64,000 nucleotides of DNA, taken from contig JAHQIY010000012.1 in assembly GCA_019054805.1 (NCBI GenBank), positions 868,001-932,000 on the forward strand, written 5' to 3'. A model generated the notes under the pieces. That model made no database searches. It worked only from the letters and a program-made list of their open reading frames with translations, and was not told the DNA's origin. Source of the DNA: Brachionus manjavacas. Taxonomy: Eukaryota > Rotifera > Eurotatoria > Ploima > Brachionidae. Each line of letters starts with the position of its first letter. Position 1 is the stretch's first letter. Shown here in pieces: positions 33,276 to 44,470 of the stretch. The translations under genes and the position numbers were made by a program.

Positions 33276-33778
33276 GATAATGAGGAAACTTTTTTGTCCA
33301 AGTCCTTAAGCTCAAAAATTAAGCTGAACAATAATCGTGCCAAATCAAATTCAGAATCGCTTAATATTTAATGCTCAATGATTTTAGTGTCTAACAATTT
33401 TTTTATTCCCATCTTTTTTTTACATACATTTTCGCGATCAATTTTACCTTTATGGTGCTAAGTCGGTTTTGTTAATTTTACTAGGACTTTTTTTAAATAA
33501 AATTTTAAAATCGGGAGAATTTAAGTTTCACTCAGGACCTATGAGTAATTTCTAAGTTTTTATTTTAGGCTTTTATTTATTTAGTTTTGTATTTTTTTAA
33601 ATTTAATTTATTTCGGTTGTCATAGTATTCATATTTATTTTTTTAGAATTATAAAATAAAAATTTTAATTAATTAATTTCCTTATTTTTATTCAAAAATT
33701 TTTTTCAAATCAACCTTCTCCTTTGTTGTTCATCAGCAAGAAACGTCCATGAATAGACACATCCAAAAATTAGTTAAA

Positions 33779-33832
33779 CAATTCAAAAGTCAGAAACCTG
33801 GTTTTTCAAGCGGGTTTCTGACTTTTGAATTG
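33779..33832. repeat. Second copy of the 20-bp stem hairpin
   Basis: Identical to 21068-21121: stems 33779-33798 and 33813-33832, loop of 14 bases. Confidence 0.8.
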
Positions 33833-34004
33833 GATACGCTTTTTCATGACAGTAATAATTAAGAAATCTAAAATTTTATCTTTTTAAATAATAAAACAAC
33901 ATCGAAAATTAAAAAGATAGAACCTTCTGTCTAATGCAGAATGGCTCGCCTTTGAAAACTTAATTAAAAAAAAGCTTTTAATATTTAGACTTTTAATAAA
34001 TTTT

Positions 34005-34894
34005 ATTAATTAAATAAATAACAATAAAAAATAATAAAAATAAATGTACAAAATTTACAAAACTAATTTAGAATATCGCGAAAAACAACGTACTTTGTAT
34101 AGACGCTTTGCTCATCCTTTTGATATTTAAGTCGACCCTGACGATTAGAACCAGAAAGATAAGCGTCGGCCAGTATACATAAAGAATCGTAGTTGTGAAC
34201 TCTGGATGTCGCAACATACAACTGTTTGTGCAAGAACACTGGCTTTCTGAGCAACAGTCCGACTTTGTTGAAAGTTTGTAAATTTTTGCGATTTGTAAAT
34301 TTTCATCGCAAATGCCAATCGAAATGGAAGTTGAGTCCGCGTCAACCATGCACCAGCATCATTTTGACTCGAACGAAATTCCGTTCGGCAAATAACTAAT
34401 TTATTGCCGGCTTGAGGTCCATACAATACAGAACTTTGACCTTGTTCTGATTGCATTTGGCAACTCTTTTCGGGTAATATTGCGCAAACCAAACGCCACA
34501 GACAAATTCTTTAGTAGCATCAACACTGCGCAAACTTTGATGTTCAGGCTATGAGATGGAAATTCATTTGGAGTATTCCTCAAAGCCTCTTCGATAAGAT
34601 AATCGTCCGTATCGTGCCAGTCTGACGTTCAAGTATACTGGTTGATGACAAGTATAGGTGAATGTCCCCTAGCAACCGTTGCAGAATCACTTCATTTATT
34701 TCCAGTGAATCACGGTTGGTTGGACACAATATTGCGTTGTTCAATCTATCTTGTTCCAGCAAGTCAAGAGTACCATCACCAATTCCCTGATTGACAATGT
34801 TGTTTGGACAAACAACTCGATCAGAAAGTCGAACCATATTCAACATTATATATGCGACTCCTACCATCGCCAATCTCCATCAATCAATTCTTTA
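34005..34894 (-). mobile_element. Helitron helicase fragment, copy 3
   Basis: Minus-strand copy, nearly identical to copy 1 and in the same arrangement relative to the hairpin and the NPC1 tail. It stops at 34894 in the region that copies 1 and 2 continue into, so it lost the LTENVRADPDE part. Confidence 0.85.
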
Positions 34895-34957
34895 TCACCA
34901 GTACTATACCAGTACTATCATGCAAAACCTTAAATGAGAAGAATACAAATTTGTGTC
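34895..34957. other. Short mosaic patch at a rearrangement junction
   Basis: About 55 bases starting CAGTACTATCATGCAAAACC match 24.41-24.46 kb (integrase-side part of LTR fossil A), preceded by a partial repeat of the same motif (CCAGTACTATACCAGTACTA). The next base belongs to LTR fossil B on the minus strand. Such filler pieces are typical of template switching. Confidence 0.7.
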
Positions 34958-35296
34958 CGATGCCAGATCAAGTGTCGTAAAATATTTAGCTTTTCCTAGC
35001 ATGACCAAAATATCTTCGATTTTTGGTAAAGGATAGCAATCCTTTATAGTCACTTCATTTAGACGCCGATAATCGACACAGATTCGCAACGCTCCGTTTG
35101 ACTTTCTCACCAACACGATAGGCGATGCCCAAGGTGAATCACTGTCTCTGATTAGTTCAGCCTTAAGCATCTCGTCAATTTGCCTCTTGACTTCTTCACG
35201 CATTGTATAAGGTATTCTCCTCACCGGCTGCTTAATTGGCGTTTCGCTCAATGTGTTTACGACATTTGAATACTATGTTACGTGAATTTGAATACT

Positions 35297-35339
35297 ATGT
35301 ACACGTAGCGAGTGCCTTCGTGACTCGCTACGTGTACAT
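35297..35339. repeat. Perfect 17-bp stem hairpin with nearby 15-base direct repeat
   Basis: ATGTACACGTAGCGAGT (35297-35313) pairs perfectly with ACTCGCTACGTGTACAT (35323-35339), loop 9 bases. Beside it ATTTGAATACTATGT occurs twice (35264 and 35286). The block lies within LTR fossil B and has no counterpart in the plus-strand copy of the element. Confidence 0.8.
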
Positions 35340-35583
35340 GTTCACAAACATTTGTTTGAGTCAAACTTTGCAACCCTTGTGCGACTATCTCTTCAAATTC
35401 CTCATGTAAAATCATGGAGTAGGCTTCGACTTTCTTCTTTTCATCTTCATCTTGGGCTGGCTCTTCAGGATCCCCGTTCGCCAAAGGTAACTCATTGAAA
35501 TTTGTTGCGTTAACTGACGCTTGGCTTCTGTAAATCTCCGGCAGTGTGGCTTTTAACGGGGTTTTTGCCTTCTTTTTCACTTC

Positions 35584-37632
35584 TTATGTTTTTCCCCATA
35601 GGGTTGCCTTGATCTTATCCAGATATTCCTTTATATCTGATAGTTTAAACGCCATGTCTAAACCCAACAAGCAGTCGTAGATTAGTTTCTTAACCACAAT
35701 CACCTCAACTTCACCTTTGAAGTTGTGTAACTGTAATTCACATTTTCCAGTGCCGATTACCTCAATCGGACCGCCACTACAAGTTTCAATTGTACTCTTG
35801 TTTGGGATCAATTTGCTATCGAACTTCTTGCACTGCCTCCAGATCCGATCCGCGATAATAGTTTTCACTGTACCAGTATCGAATAAAAAGTGTACTGGAT
35901 TACCATTCACAAAACACTTTCCAATAATGCTATCATTCATCATTACGTTGTTAATTACAGCATTTGTAATCGTGCGTGGCTGTGAAGTTGGGGCAGAAGG
36001 GTTTCTATTCTCTCTACAGTAAGCAGCTTTGTGGCCGGGTTTTCTACATATGAAGCACACTCTCATGTCTTCACTAACTGGCGCTTCGTGGGCTTTTGTT
36101 AAAAGCTCGTCGTGAAATCCAACTTGTTTTCGCCGAGTCATTGGTGACATTACAACCTGACTGTTTGTTTTCCAAGACTCCAACCTGTTAACGAGCTCCA
36201 AAGTGGCTTCCAGCGCTTCGAAACTGGTCTTCGTGAACATCTTGTTCGAAGTGAGCTGCATGATGAGGTATGGGTCGTTCAAACCATTTATGAATCTTTC
36301 TTTAACCATACCATCCACATTGAACACTGTAGCATCCGTTTTGAATGCGATTTTTGCTAATTTCCACAGACTCGTGAAAAAGGCTCTCACATCTTCATTG
36401 GGTTTCTGCATTCGTGTATAAAAAATACCTTTTGCGTCGATGTTTACTGGTTCTGTCTTACCAAAAATCCTTTTCATGTGTTGGAACAAATCTGTCATAC
36501 CCATCGGTGTTATCGGGGTGCAATAGTCAAACATAGCCATACAATCATCGTCAAGGAAAACAAGTAGGGTATTGCGTAAGTTAGCCGACGAAACCTTCGT
36601 AGAGCTAATATATAATTCAAAACGCTTCCACCAGGTTTCCAAATCCGTTCTTCGATTAAACTGGGCTGGTTTGAAGACCGAGTCTTTGATGTACATTTCT
36701 GGGGCAGGTGCAGTATTGATGGAGCTTAAATAAGGAAGGCCAGAACATTCTAAACGATGAATAGTATCGAAAAGGTCTATGTGTTTTCCAACAGCATGAT
36801 CATGGATGCCTTCGTGTCTGAATTCGGTTCTGCGTAACACATGTGTTGTAGATGGTATTTTATCATACATAGCTGGCTTATCATTATCAACTAACCTTTC
36901 CGATTGTGCTACTTCTGGGCCATTTAGCTCTTTTCTCCTTGGGATATCAAAATCTAATAATTGTGGAGTGTCGTCTACCTTAGTCGAACATGCATCTCGC
37001 CTTGACTTCGAAATATAGCACCTCTTCTTTGACATGATCCTTTCCTTCACTCCATACACACTTGTAGTCGACTCGCTACTTGTATAACCATCATATACGT
37101 TTCCCTTTGGTTGAAACATCGTGTTAGCATGCTTTTCATTATCACGTGTTATCTTCGGATTAACCTCGGCACGTGTAAACTTTTGCTTAACATCATCACG
37201 TGTACTCGTTGGCCCTTCACTCTCGTTAAAATCATCAAAACCCCTCTCACATGCTCGCGTTGATTCCCTGTTTCCGGATCTATATCCCTTTTCATCACCC
37301 CCAAGGGTTCCAAAACAGGGCTGTCTTAATTCTCCAACACATTCTGGTGTCACCATTCTACTACCCAATGCAAGCTTACCAAACTTTACATCATTCGGAG
37401 TTGGTTTCGGTCCGCTACACACAGGTTCAGCCTCCCCATCCGTTTTCTCCTTCTTTTCCGACACATTTGTTAGGTAAGAAATCACAAAACCGCCCATTAT
37501 CAGAAAACCTAAGCCTCCAAAACTCTTCGCCACTACATCCATACCAAACTTATCAACCAATACCCATAGTCCCACATTTAACACGCCACTGTGTATTAAA
37601 AATACGGGGCGGAACCACTCGAAAATTGGCAT
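35584..37632 (-). CDS. Gag-protease ORF of LTR fossil B
   Basis: A long uninterrupted minus-strand frame, about 680 residues from the first ATG. Near the start is a hydrophobic stretch (FGGLGFLIMGGFVISYL); the middle has gag-like sequence (ETWWKRFELYISS, RFINGLNDPYLIMQLTS), then a zinc knuckle CFICRKPGHKAAYC, then an aspartic protease FLFDTGTVKTIIA ending LLGLDMAF. It packages and processes element particles in intact relatives. This ORF looks whole; the element around it is broken. The hydrophobic N-terminus is unusual for gag. Confidence 0.8.
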   Translation of the reverse strand: MPIFEWFRPVFLIHSGVLNVGLWVLVDKFGMDVVAKSFGGLGFLIMGGFVISYLTNVSEKKEKTDGEAEPVCSGPKPTPNDVKFGKLALGSRMVTPECVGELRQPCFGTLGGDEKGYRSGNRESTRACERGFDDFNESEGPTSTRDDVKQKFTRAEVNPKITRDNEKHANTMFQPKGNVYDGYTSSESTTSVYGVKERIMSKKRCYISKSRRDACSTKVDDTPQLLDFDIPRRKELNGPEVAQSERLVDNDKPAMYDKIPSTTHVLRRTEFRHEGIHDHAVGKHIDLFDTIHRLECSGLPYLSSINTAPAPEMYIKDSVFKPAQFNRRTDLETWWKRFELYISSTKVSSANLRNTLLVFLDDDCMAMFDYCTPITPMGMTDLFQHMKRIFGKTEPVNIDAKGIFYTRMQKPNEDVRAFFTSLWKLAKIAFKTDATVFNVDGMVKERFINGLNDPYLIMQLTSNKMFTKTSFEALEATLELVNRLESWKTNSQVVMSPMTRRKQVGFHDELLTKAHEAPVSEDMRVCFICRKPGHKAAYCRENRNPSAPTSQPRTITNAVINNVMMNDSIIGKCFVNGNPVHFLFDTGTVKTIIADRIWRQCKKFDSKLIPNKSTIETCSGGPIEVIGTGKCELQLHNFKGEVEVIVVKKLIYDCLLGLDMAFKLSDIKEYLDKIKATLWGKT

Positions 37633-37916
37633 TTTCCAAATTTTATTTAAAAAAAACAGCACTTAAGCACACAGCACACAGCACGTGGTAGTTTTTTTTT
37701 TTAAATTTTGGCTTATCTCGTATAAGACAAAATTTTTACCGCTATCACCAATTTAATAGCGTGGCGCTACTAAATAAAAGAATTTTAATTTCTTCACAAC
37801 TTTTATTGAAAAAACTAAAACTAAAAACTCAACTTCAAATTAAAAGCTAAACAAATATATATAAATTGAAGAGGAAGCACCCAAGAGGAAGGGGCTGGGG
37901 TAGAGGGGGTGTTACA

Positions 37917-40073
37917 CAAGTAATGAGTTGGAATGGTTTAGATGCCTGGAATGGTACTATTGGTTGTCGAGTGTATACTTTAGGTGCTTTAATTGAGGCA
38001 CAGATCTCGCAGCTGAGGCCAGTAGAATCTGAGTTTAAGTTTTTCAAAAGTCTTGTCGACACCCAGTTGTCCGGAGAAAGGATCGTCATGGATTTTCTTT
38101 AAGACGGCGGGGCGTTCATCAATTGGGACTAAGTAATGATAATGTGTTCCGTAATCCGAGTTTTCGAACACATTTTTGCCAAAAATTCGGAAACGATGGT
38201 AAGTCGACCAGTAAACAGTCTCCATCTGCTTCCGTTCGCATTTGTCGGGCCGGTCTCCGTCTTTCAGTCATTTGTAGAGAAATGCAAGTCTTTGAATTGG
38301 GTCTCATTGGCCTCTAACTGTTGCAGGGTGACATTGTTTACTACATTGCCCGGGTCAAGTTCATCCTCTTCTTCCTTGATTCCAACTTCCTCGTCATCTC
38401 CGTTACATAACCACCGTGATAAGGCGTCAGCATTGTAATTTAGATGACCCTCCTTAAATTCTATATCAAACTCGAACATTCGTATTTCACAAAGCCACCT
38501 CATGAGCCTAGGTCAAGGACTTTTAAGATTTTTTAGCCAGATGAGAGATTTGTGATCCGTGCAAATAATGAATTTCTGCCCGATTAGAAATTGCTTTAAG
38601 TTTAATACTGCGTGGACTAGAGCTAGGAGTTCTTTTTCGGAAGTGGAGTAGTTCCTCTGCGCCCTCGAAAAACGTTTGCTTCAATAAACCACTGGTCGCC
38701 ATGAACCCCTATAGTTATGAGCCAACACTGCGCCTGCACTGTACTGGCTAGCATCGGTCTCAAGGCAAAATTCCTCTTTAAAATTGGGTAGGATAGGGAC
38801 TCCAGTCTCGGTCGTGGTAAGATAGGTACGCAGTTTATCAAAACTCACTTGACTTCAGTCTGGTATGAAATGGCCCGGTTTTTTTAAATAATGGCATGTA
38901 ATGTTTGGTTGTACAAAATTCGTGTCTTTGTTGTCGGAACCGTCTCTCGTGGGATGCCCTGAGAAAGGCGAGGTGTTTGTCTGAGGAGGAAGGGTTGTCC
39001 GACACGAGTTTAATTGGGCCATCAACTTCATGGTAGAGTTATAGGCTTCTAAACTGGTATTAGGCTTGTTAGACGTTATCTGAATAACAAGGTACGGATC
39101 GCATAGACCGCTGATGAAACGGTCCCGCACGCAAAGGTCATGATCAATGCACAGTTCATTTTTAAATGCGCTTTAAGCGAGTCGCGCCAACTCTGAGAAT
39201 ACGTCTTGGTTTCCTCATCCCGAAATTGTTTCCTAATGAAGAAATTAGCAAACGAGTCCACTTTGATTTTTTCACAAACTGCGAACAATTTGTACATTTG
39301 ATCTTTTAGTTCATCTAAACCGGCTGTCCATTCTGGCGTGCAATTTTTAAAAACTCGCATGCAATCGTCGTCGAGAAATGAGAGTAATACGGGTCGTATT
39401 ATTTCAACGGGACGTGTGCATTTTTAACGATGATCTCAAACCTTTTCCACCATGTGTTCAGGTCCATCGAGAGCGAGTACCGACTGGGGCGAAAACAAGA
39501 GTCCTTGAATAGCAACTGCTCTTGTGAAACGGTGGCAGTACTCGTCGTATAGTTGTCTTGGAGCGCATCTCCGTGATACAACGAGGTCTTGTCTCAGTCG
39601 GATTGATGTTTGTTTCGGAAATCCGTTGTTCTTTGGTTGTAGTCTTATTCGCTTCCAGATCAACTGAAAACGGGTTAAAACAATGGTTCTTGATAGACGG
39701 ATTTTCCTGTCCGGCAAGGGTAAACCCGACTTTAGGGGTTTGTTCGGTTTGTGAGTTCTTCACGGGTTGGATAACAGTATTGTCCTGTATACCTGTGTTC
39801 AGATCAGAAACGTTGGTGAAACCATCATTGTATTTAAAGAACTGTCCAGCAGGGCGTCGGGGCGTTTCAGGCCACTTGTTGCCTACTAAGAATGGACGAG
39901 AACACTAATTCAATAGTGTGAGCTATTAAATAAAACAAAAAAGAACAAAGTTATGTAATTCCTTTATTTTTAAAACAAAACTAGAACTAAAAACTAAAAA
40001 ACCAATTATAAAAAGAAAGAAACAAAATATTTAATTATGTCGAGGCGGGGACCGGGGTGAGTGGGGTGTTACA
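37917..40073 (-). mobile_element. LTR fossil C, related to B, with LTR, gag, RNase H and integrase parts
   Basis: The 5' LTR begins TGTAACACCCC at 40073 and is about 165 bases, AT-rich with a GC-rich first 35 bases, like the LTR of B. Gag pieces (FRPSRYSLSMDLNTWWKRFE; RFISGLCDPYLVIQITSN) are homologous to B gag. RNase H parts (38.3-38.85 kb) and an integrase zinc region (37.95-38.23 kb; KIHDDPFSGQLGVDKTFEKL) follow. The LTR of B begins right where the integrase stops, which suggests B inserted into C. Heavily broken. Confidence 0.8.
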
Positions 40074-40640
40074 GGAATTCAAAAAAAAAAAAGTTAAGAT
40101 TTTATTTTGTCGTATTTTGTAAATTCGACTCTTTTTTGAATATGATTAAATTTTTTTTTTTTAAATCACTTGATTTTTGGTCCCAACATTTAATTGAAAA
40201 AGCATTATTATTATAATGAAAAATATTAAGATTTTAATAAAATCATTATTCATCCAAAATTCATTATTGATTAACTTTTTTCTAAAAAATATTAAATTTA
40301 ATTGACTTGAATTGACTTAGAATTTATAATTTATTCCAAAGTCTGGCTTAAGTTCCAAAAGCATTTTCTTTTAAATCCCATATAAAAGAATGAAAACATT
40401 TTTTTATTTGAAAAAAAAGAAATTTGGAAAAGCTTAATAATTTTTGAGTATATTATATTAAAGGGTCAAGATTTAGACTTGGAGCACTTTATAATTATTT
40501 ATGAGAGCAATGGGTGTGTGTCCCTATCGTCAGTGGTTATAGTGAGTCTATTTTCTATAGTGAATGCACCTTTCCTTTTTCCTTCTTGATATTTGGTTTT
40601 TATCGGATTACTTCCTTAAAGATCTCAATCCCTGAGCCGA
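40074..40640. other. AT-rich spacer between LTR fossil C and the MULE remnant
   Basis: Nothing recognised; simple AT-rich sequence with A and T runs. No MULE terminal inverted repeat was found in it. Confidence 0.4.
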
Positions 40641-42180
40641 ACGAGTCAAAAAGGTTCATTGGACATGGCTGTTGAGCAGCTCTGGTTTTAGAATAAATCG
40701 ATGATAATAGATGCAAATTTAAAGAATCAGAAGAGACACATTTGAATTATCCGGAACAACACAATGCAAAAAAGATAGTCGATCTGAAAGTTATGTCTAG
40801 AATCAAAGAGTTGCACGTTTTAGACATCAAGCCTCAGGGGAAAATCAGCAGACTTTTCAAAGAAGTTCTCGAAGCACCGTCTATTTCAAAAATCTACAAC
40901 ATAATAAAAGAGCTTCGTAAACAAAAAACTGTCTTTAGTCGTCCAACATTATGACAGAAAATCGAATGTTATGAAGAATACAATCAAGAACCTCAAGATG
41001 AAAACAGAGTTTTGTTGGTTTTTTCGAAAATGATCCAAATGATACTCAACAAATTCTGGTTTTTTTGAGAACGAAACAACTATTAAAATATGCTTTGAAA
41101 ACAGACTATATTCTATCTGACGCTACATACAAGCTTACCTTTCCAGGCTTTCCAGTTTTAATTGGAAGTATTATTAACAGGGAGAAATCATTTCACTCTT
41201 TTGGTATAGTTTTGCGTAGTTGTCAGACAACTGATAATTTTTCTTTTTTTTTTAGTTCAATTTAAATATCAGTCGTATAGGTTTACAATCAAAAAATCAA
41301 TCCGAAAACTTTGGTAGCAGATTTTGATGATGCCATCACAAATGGATTCAAACAAGTATCTTCAATTGACAAGCGGGTATTTTCATTAGAACTTGCTGGA
41401 CCCATGAAAGACGTAACATAGACGATAATCTTAAAATTTCGATGAAAAACTCAAAGAAAACATTTTCAATGACATATACTCAATTCAAGAGTTATTTAGT
41501 GACGATTTTTTTAAAACTGCATGTGAATTATTCGAAAAAAAATGGAAAAATAAAGATGAAAAGGTAATGTTAATAAGTTTTGTTTCGTTAATAAGTATTT
41601 TTTTGTCTGAATTCAAAAAAAAAAGCGTTTACAAAAATAATGGCTGGTTTGAAGGGTTTTGCAGTGGAATACCAAGTACTACAAACGCTCTTGAAACAAC
41701 ACATGCCAAAATCAAGGAATTTGACAAACCCAGACTTGGCTTAATATTTTTGGACGAATTTAGAGAAAATCTTGTCCGTTTTTGGTCTCAAATTAGATCC
41801 AAGCGTGCAATATGTAAAATTATAAAACAAAGAAAATTTTTAAAATTGAAAATGACAATTTAAAAGAATTCAGCCGCCGATTATTGAATACAATAACTTA
41901 TAATTCGTCTTCAAGAGGAACAAGAAGTCGGAACCATTTCAACATATCAAAGACGCCAACCAATATTTATCGAATTTAGAATCAAAAACTTGGAAAACAT
42001 TGGATGAGATGATCTCTTCGTTAAAATCAATTCGAATAGTCAAAGTCAATCGTGAAAATTCAACATTAAGTACGTTCACTTGCATGGATATACCATTGAA
42101 CAACAAGCCAAAGCGAAGATCAAAAAGAAAACAAGTTCGTGTCTATAACATCAACCAGCGGACTGTATTCAGAACGTAGT
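40640..42180 (+). pseudogene. MULE (Mutator-like) transposase remnant
   Basis: Pieces in order: LNYPEQHNAKKIVDLKVMSR through EAPSISKIYNIIKELRKQ (40.74-40.95 kb), FLRTKQLLKYALKTDYILSD with DATYKLTFPGFPVLIG (41.06-41.26 kb), the MULE catalytic-domain start, then WFEGFCSGIPSTTNALETTH and AKIKEFDKP (41.64-41.75 kb), and a basic end KPKRRSKRKQVRVY with the stop at 42178. These match FLYWCH/MULE transposases of invertebrates. Several frame changes make it inactive. Terminal repeats were not found. Confidence 0.75.
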
Positions 42181-42449
42181 AATGCTATTTTTGATTATTT
42201 ATTTTTTATTTTTTTTACTAAAATATTTTTTTTTACTGACTAAATGGAAAAATTAATTTTTTTTGGTATTTTAACTATTTTAAATAAAAAAATTGACACA
42301 AAATTAATTTTATTATTTTTTATTTATTTATGGGTTTTTTACTATTTCTGTGGAATTTTTACTAAAAATTTTGTGCACAAATGTAAAGATTCATGAATGA
42401 TTGTCTTGAATTGTCTTATTTCAACCATTTACCTAAGTAAAGCAAATTC

Positions 42450-44470
42450 GGGTCTTGTAAAGCTGATGACCAGTGGTCATGAAATTTCATGACCAGGTGA
42501 GATTCATGACAAGGTGTGAAATATACTGGTCATAAACAATTTTACCTGGTCATATAAAAAATCATCTTGTCATTATATAAAATCTTTTAACTAGAAATTT
42601 TTATTTAAACTAATGTCCAATTGTTTAAATTCTAGTCTATTTAATTAAATAATCAATCAAAATATAAACAATCACATTATTTTTTTGTTTTAATATTTTT
42701 TACATGTTCATTTCTTGGTAATTCTGGCTTGCTCAAATTTTGTAATTAAAACTTAAACTAGAACGAGTTTTTTTGAACTGACCAGTTGAAATATAAATGA
42801 TTTTATATCTTGTGCCTTTTTTTTTTTAAATTAAATTTTGTTCTCTTCGCAAAGATTATAAATGATTTTACGTTGGTCAATTGTTAGATCGCTTAAAAAC
42901 TTATAATACTCATAAATATTACCTTTTAATTGTCAATTAATTGTATTAATAACACATTTGAAATTAGTCAATTCTAATTCACTTAGACGTTTTACATGAT
43001 AATTTAAATTTGTTTCAAAATCATCAGCGTCTACACCTTCATCAGCACATTCACTAATATCCTTCGAATTATTCACATCTACGTCAACATGATTTTCCAA
43101 TTAATTTTTTTTCACAATATTCAAGCCCTCCATTTCACTAATAATGTTTTCCAAATTATATGAATCCTTTGGTACATAGACAAAATCATCAATGCAGCCA
43201 TCTTCTAAAACTTTATTGCCCTCCAATTCATCTTCTTGACTATTCTCATAGAACTCAATTATTACATTTTCTTCATATTTATATGTTAATTGAGTATAAT
43301 CACCACCTACTCGAAAAACTTTAGCTAATTGATCTAAAATAGCCTCAAAAGCACCATTTCTTGTCAAATTATTTTTATGACGCCAAGTAAACTCATCAAA
43401 GTATGATTGTAGATAAACTCTGTTCACACCACGAATTTTTTTCGAATACATTTTAGCGCTATACCAAATCGACTCAATTGAGTTCGTATGACATCTTGTT
43501 TTTGGGTCAACAAAATAAAGATCGTGATTTTCTGTAAGATGGTGGTAGTTTTTATTTAAAAGTTTGATCCGATTATAAGATGACCAACAATCGGAGTGAA
43601 TGGTTGTATTTGGTACTACGTATTTATATATTAAGTTTAATAAATTAACAGCATCACGATATTTAACGACAAAAAATAAACATTTTTTCGATTCACGTTC
43701 GTACAAACCAAATACCCAAACTTTCTCTCGCTTTAAGTCCTTGCCATTGTTGTGTTTTACGCGGAAAAAAAGCGACTTATCGATTTCTACCACACGTCCT
43801 GGGCCACCTAATTGTACACTTTCTTTATTAAGTGATTTTATACTAATGAATCGTAAAATTTGAAAAAGACGGTTAATTGGTGGTCTAGTAAATTTGACTA
43901 TTTCATGCATATCTGTTTGACATAATTGAAGGGACCAATAGTAAATGATTAGCATTATTTTTGCAATTGGCAAATCGAACAAACTTAAAAAAGTGTCTAT
44001 TCGAAGAGTTATCCATGAGGGACATTTCATAAAACGCCATAATATTGATTTTTTATAGCTCGTTTTCTCCAAACAGTCTTCTATATAAATTTCATACAAA
44101 TAAGGGCGTTTTCTTCGCTTGAAATCACTTTTTTTTCTTGTAAAATATTAATACAATGGGTAAAGATTCTGTAATAAAAGCCAATATATCCATTTTATTT
44201 CAAATAATTATTTTTTTACATAAAATAAAATAATGCTCAACAAAAATCTAATATTTTCCAAAAAAAAAATTTAGCGCGAGAAAAGAAGAACTAAATTCTA
44301 TTTTTGATTAGTTTATTTTCAAGTTATTTGATTGGTTATAAAAATTTTCAACCTGGTCATTTGAATTTTTACCAGGTCATAAATTTTTTCTTATTTTATA
44401 TTTTTATTCACACCTGGTCATGAATCTCACCTGGTCATGAAATTTCATGGCCATCAGCTTTACAAGACCC
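42450..44470 (-). mobile_element. Merlin-type DNA transposon, nearly complete, 2.02 kb
   Basis: Inverted repeats of about 70 bases close both ends: GGGTCTTGTAAAGCTGATG at 42450 and its exact complement ending at 44470, then shared CATGAAATTTCATGACCAGG. The flanking 8-base target duplications are GCAAATTC (42442-42449) and GAAAATTC (44471-44478), seven of eight matching, the length expected for Merlin. Further ACCTGGTCAT motifs lie just inside both ends. It carries one transposase frame on the minus strand. Confidence 0.92.
43101..44193 (-). CDS. Merlin (ISXO2/IS1595-like) DDE transposase
   Basis: Open minus-strand frame of about 330 residues. The catalytic triad is visible: VEIDKSLFF (D), TIHSDCWSSYNRI (D) and HTNSIESIWYSAKMYSKK (E). 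IYYW, VWVFGLYER and YFDEFTWRHK are typical of the family, and the C-terminal extension is acidic (ENSQEDELEGNK). A likely start ATG at 44193 (MDILAFITES) is in another frame, joined through an A run near 44130; this looks like a one-base homopolymer shift, real or from sequencing. Cysteines of the N-terminal zinc ribbon are partly lost (YLYEIYIEDC; WRFMKC). Between likely dead and marginally active. Confidence 0.85.

Larger units (their letters stand above)
33270..34894 (+). repeat. Second copy of NPC1 3' end, flank, hairpin and Helitron piece
   Basis: Near-identical to 20555-22190. It begins within about 10 bases of microhomology (AAAAGATCGA) between LTR fossil B and NPC1 exon 5. It carries the last about 100 coding bases of NPC1 with its stop but no upstream exons, so it is a gene fragment, not a second NPC1. 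It ends at ATCAATTCTTTA, where other sequence begins. Confidence 0.92.
34958..37916 (-). mobile_element. LTR fossil B, minus-strand copy with 5' LTR, gag-protease and part of RT
   Basis: Ty3-type element read on the minus strand. The 5' LTR starts TGTAACACCCCC at 37916 and is about 165 bases. A long open gag-protease region follows, then the pol start and RT up to the junction at 34957. The RT overlaps the plus-strand copy at 32.15-32.86 kb almost identically. It is truncated by the rearrangement, and only one LTR remains here, so age cannot be read from LTR pairs; the near-identity of the two copies means the duplication is recent. Broken. Confidence 0.85.

Noticed and set aside
33270-33371. 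A second NPC1 gene
   Set aside because: Only the last about 100 coding bases and 3' flank are copied; no other exon is present near it.
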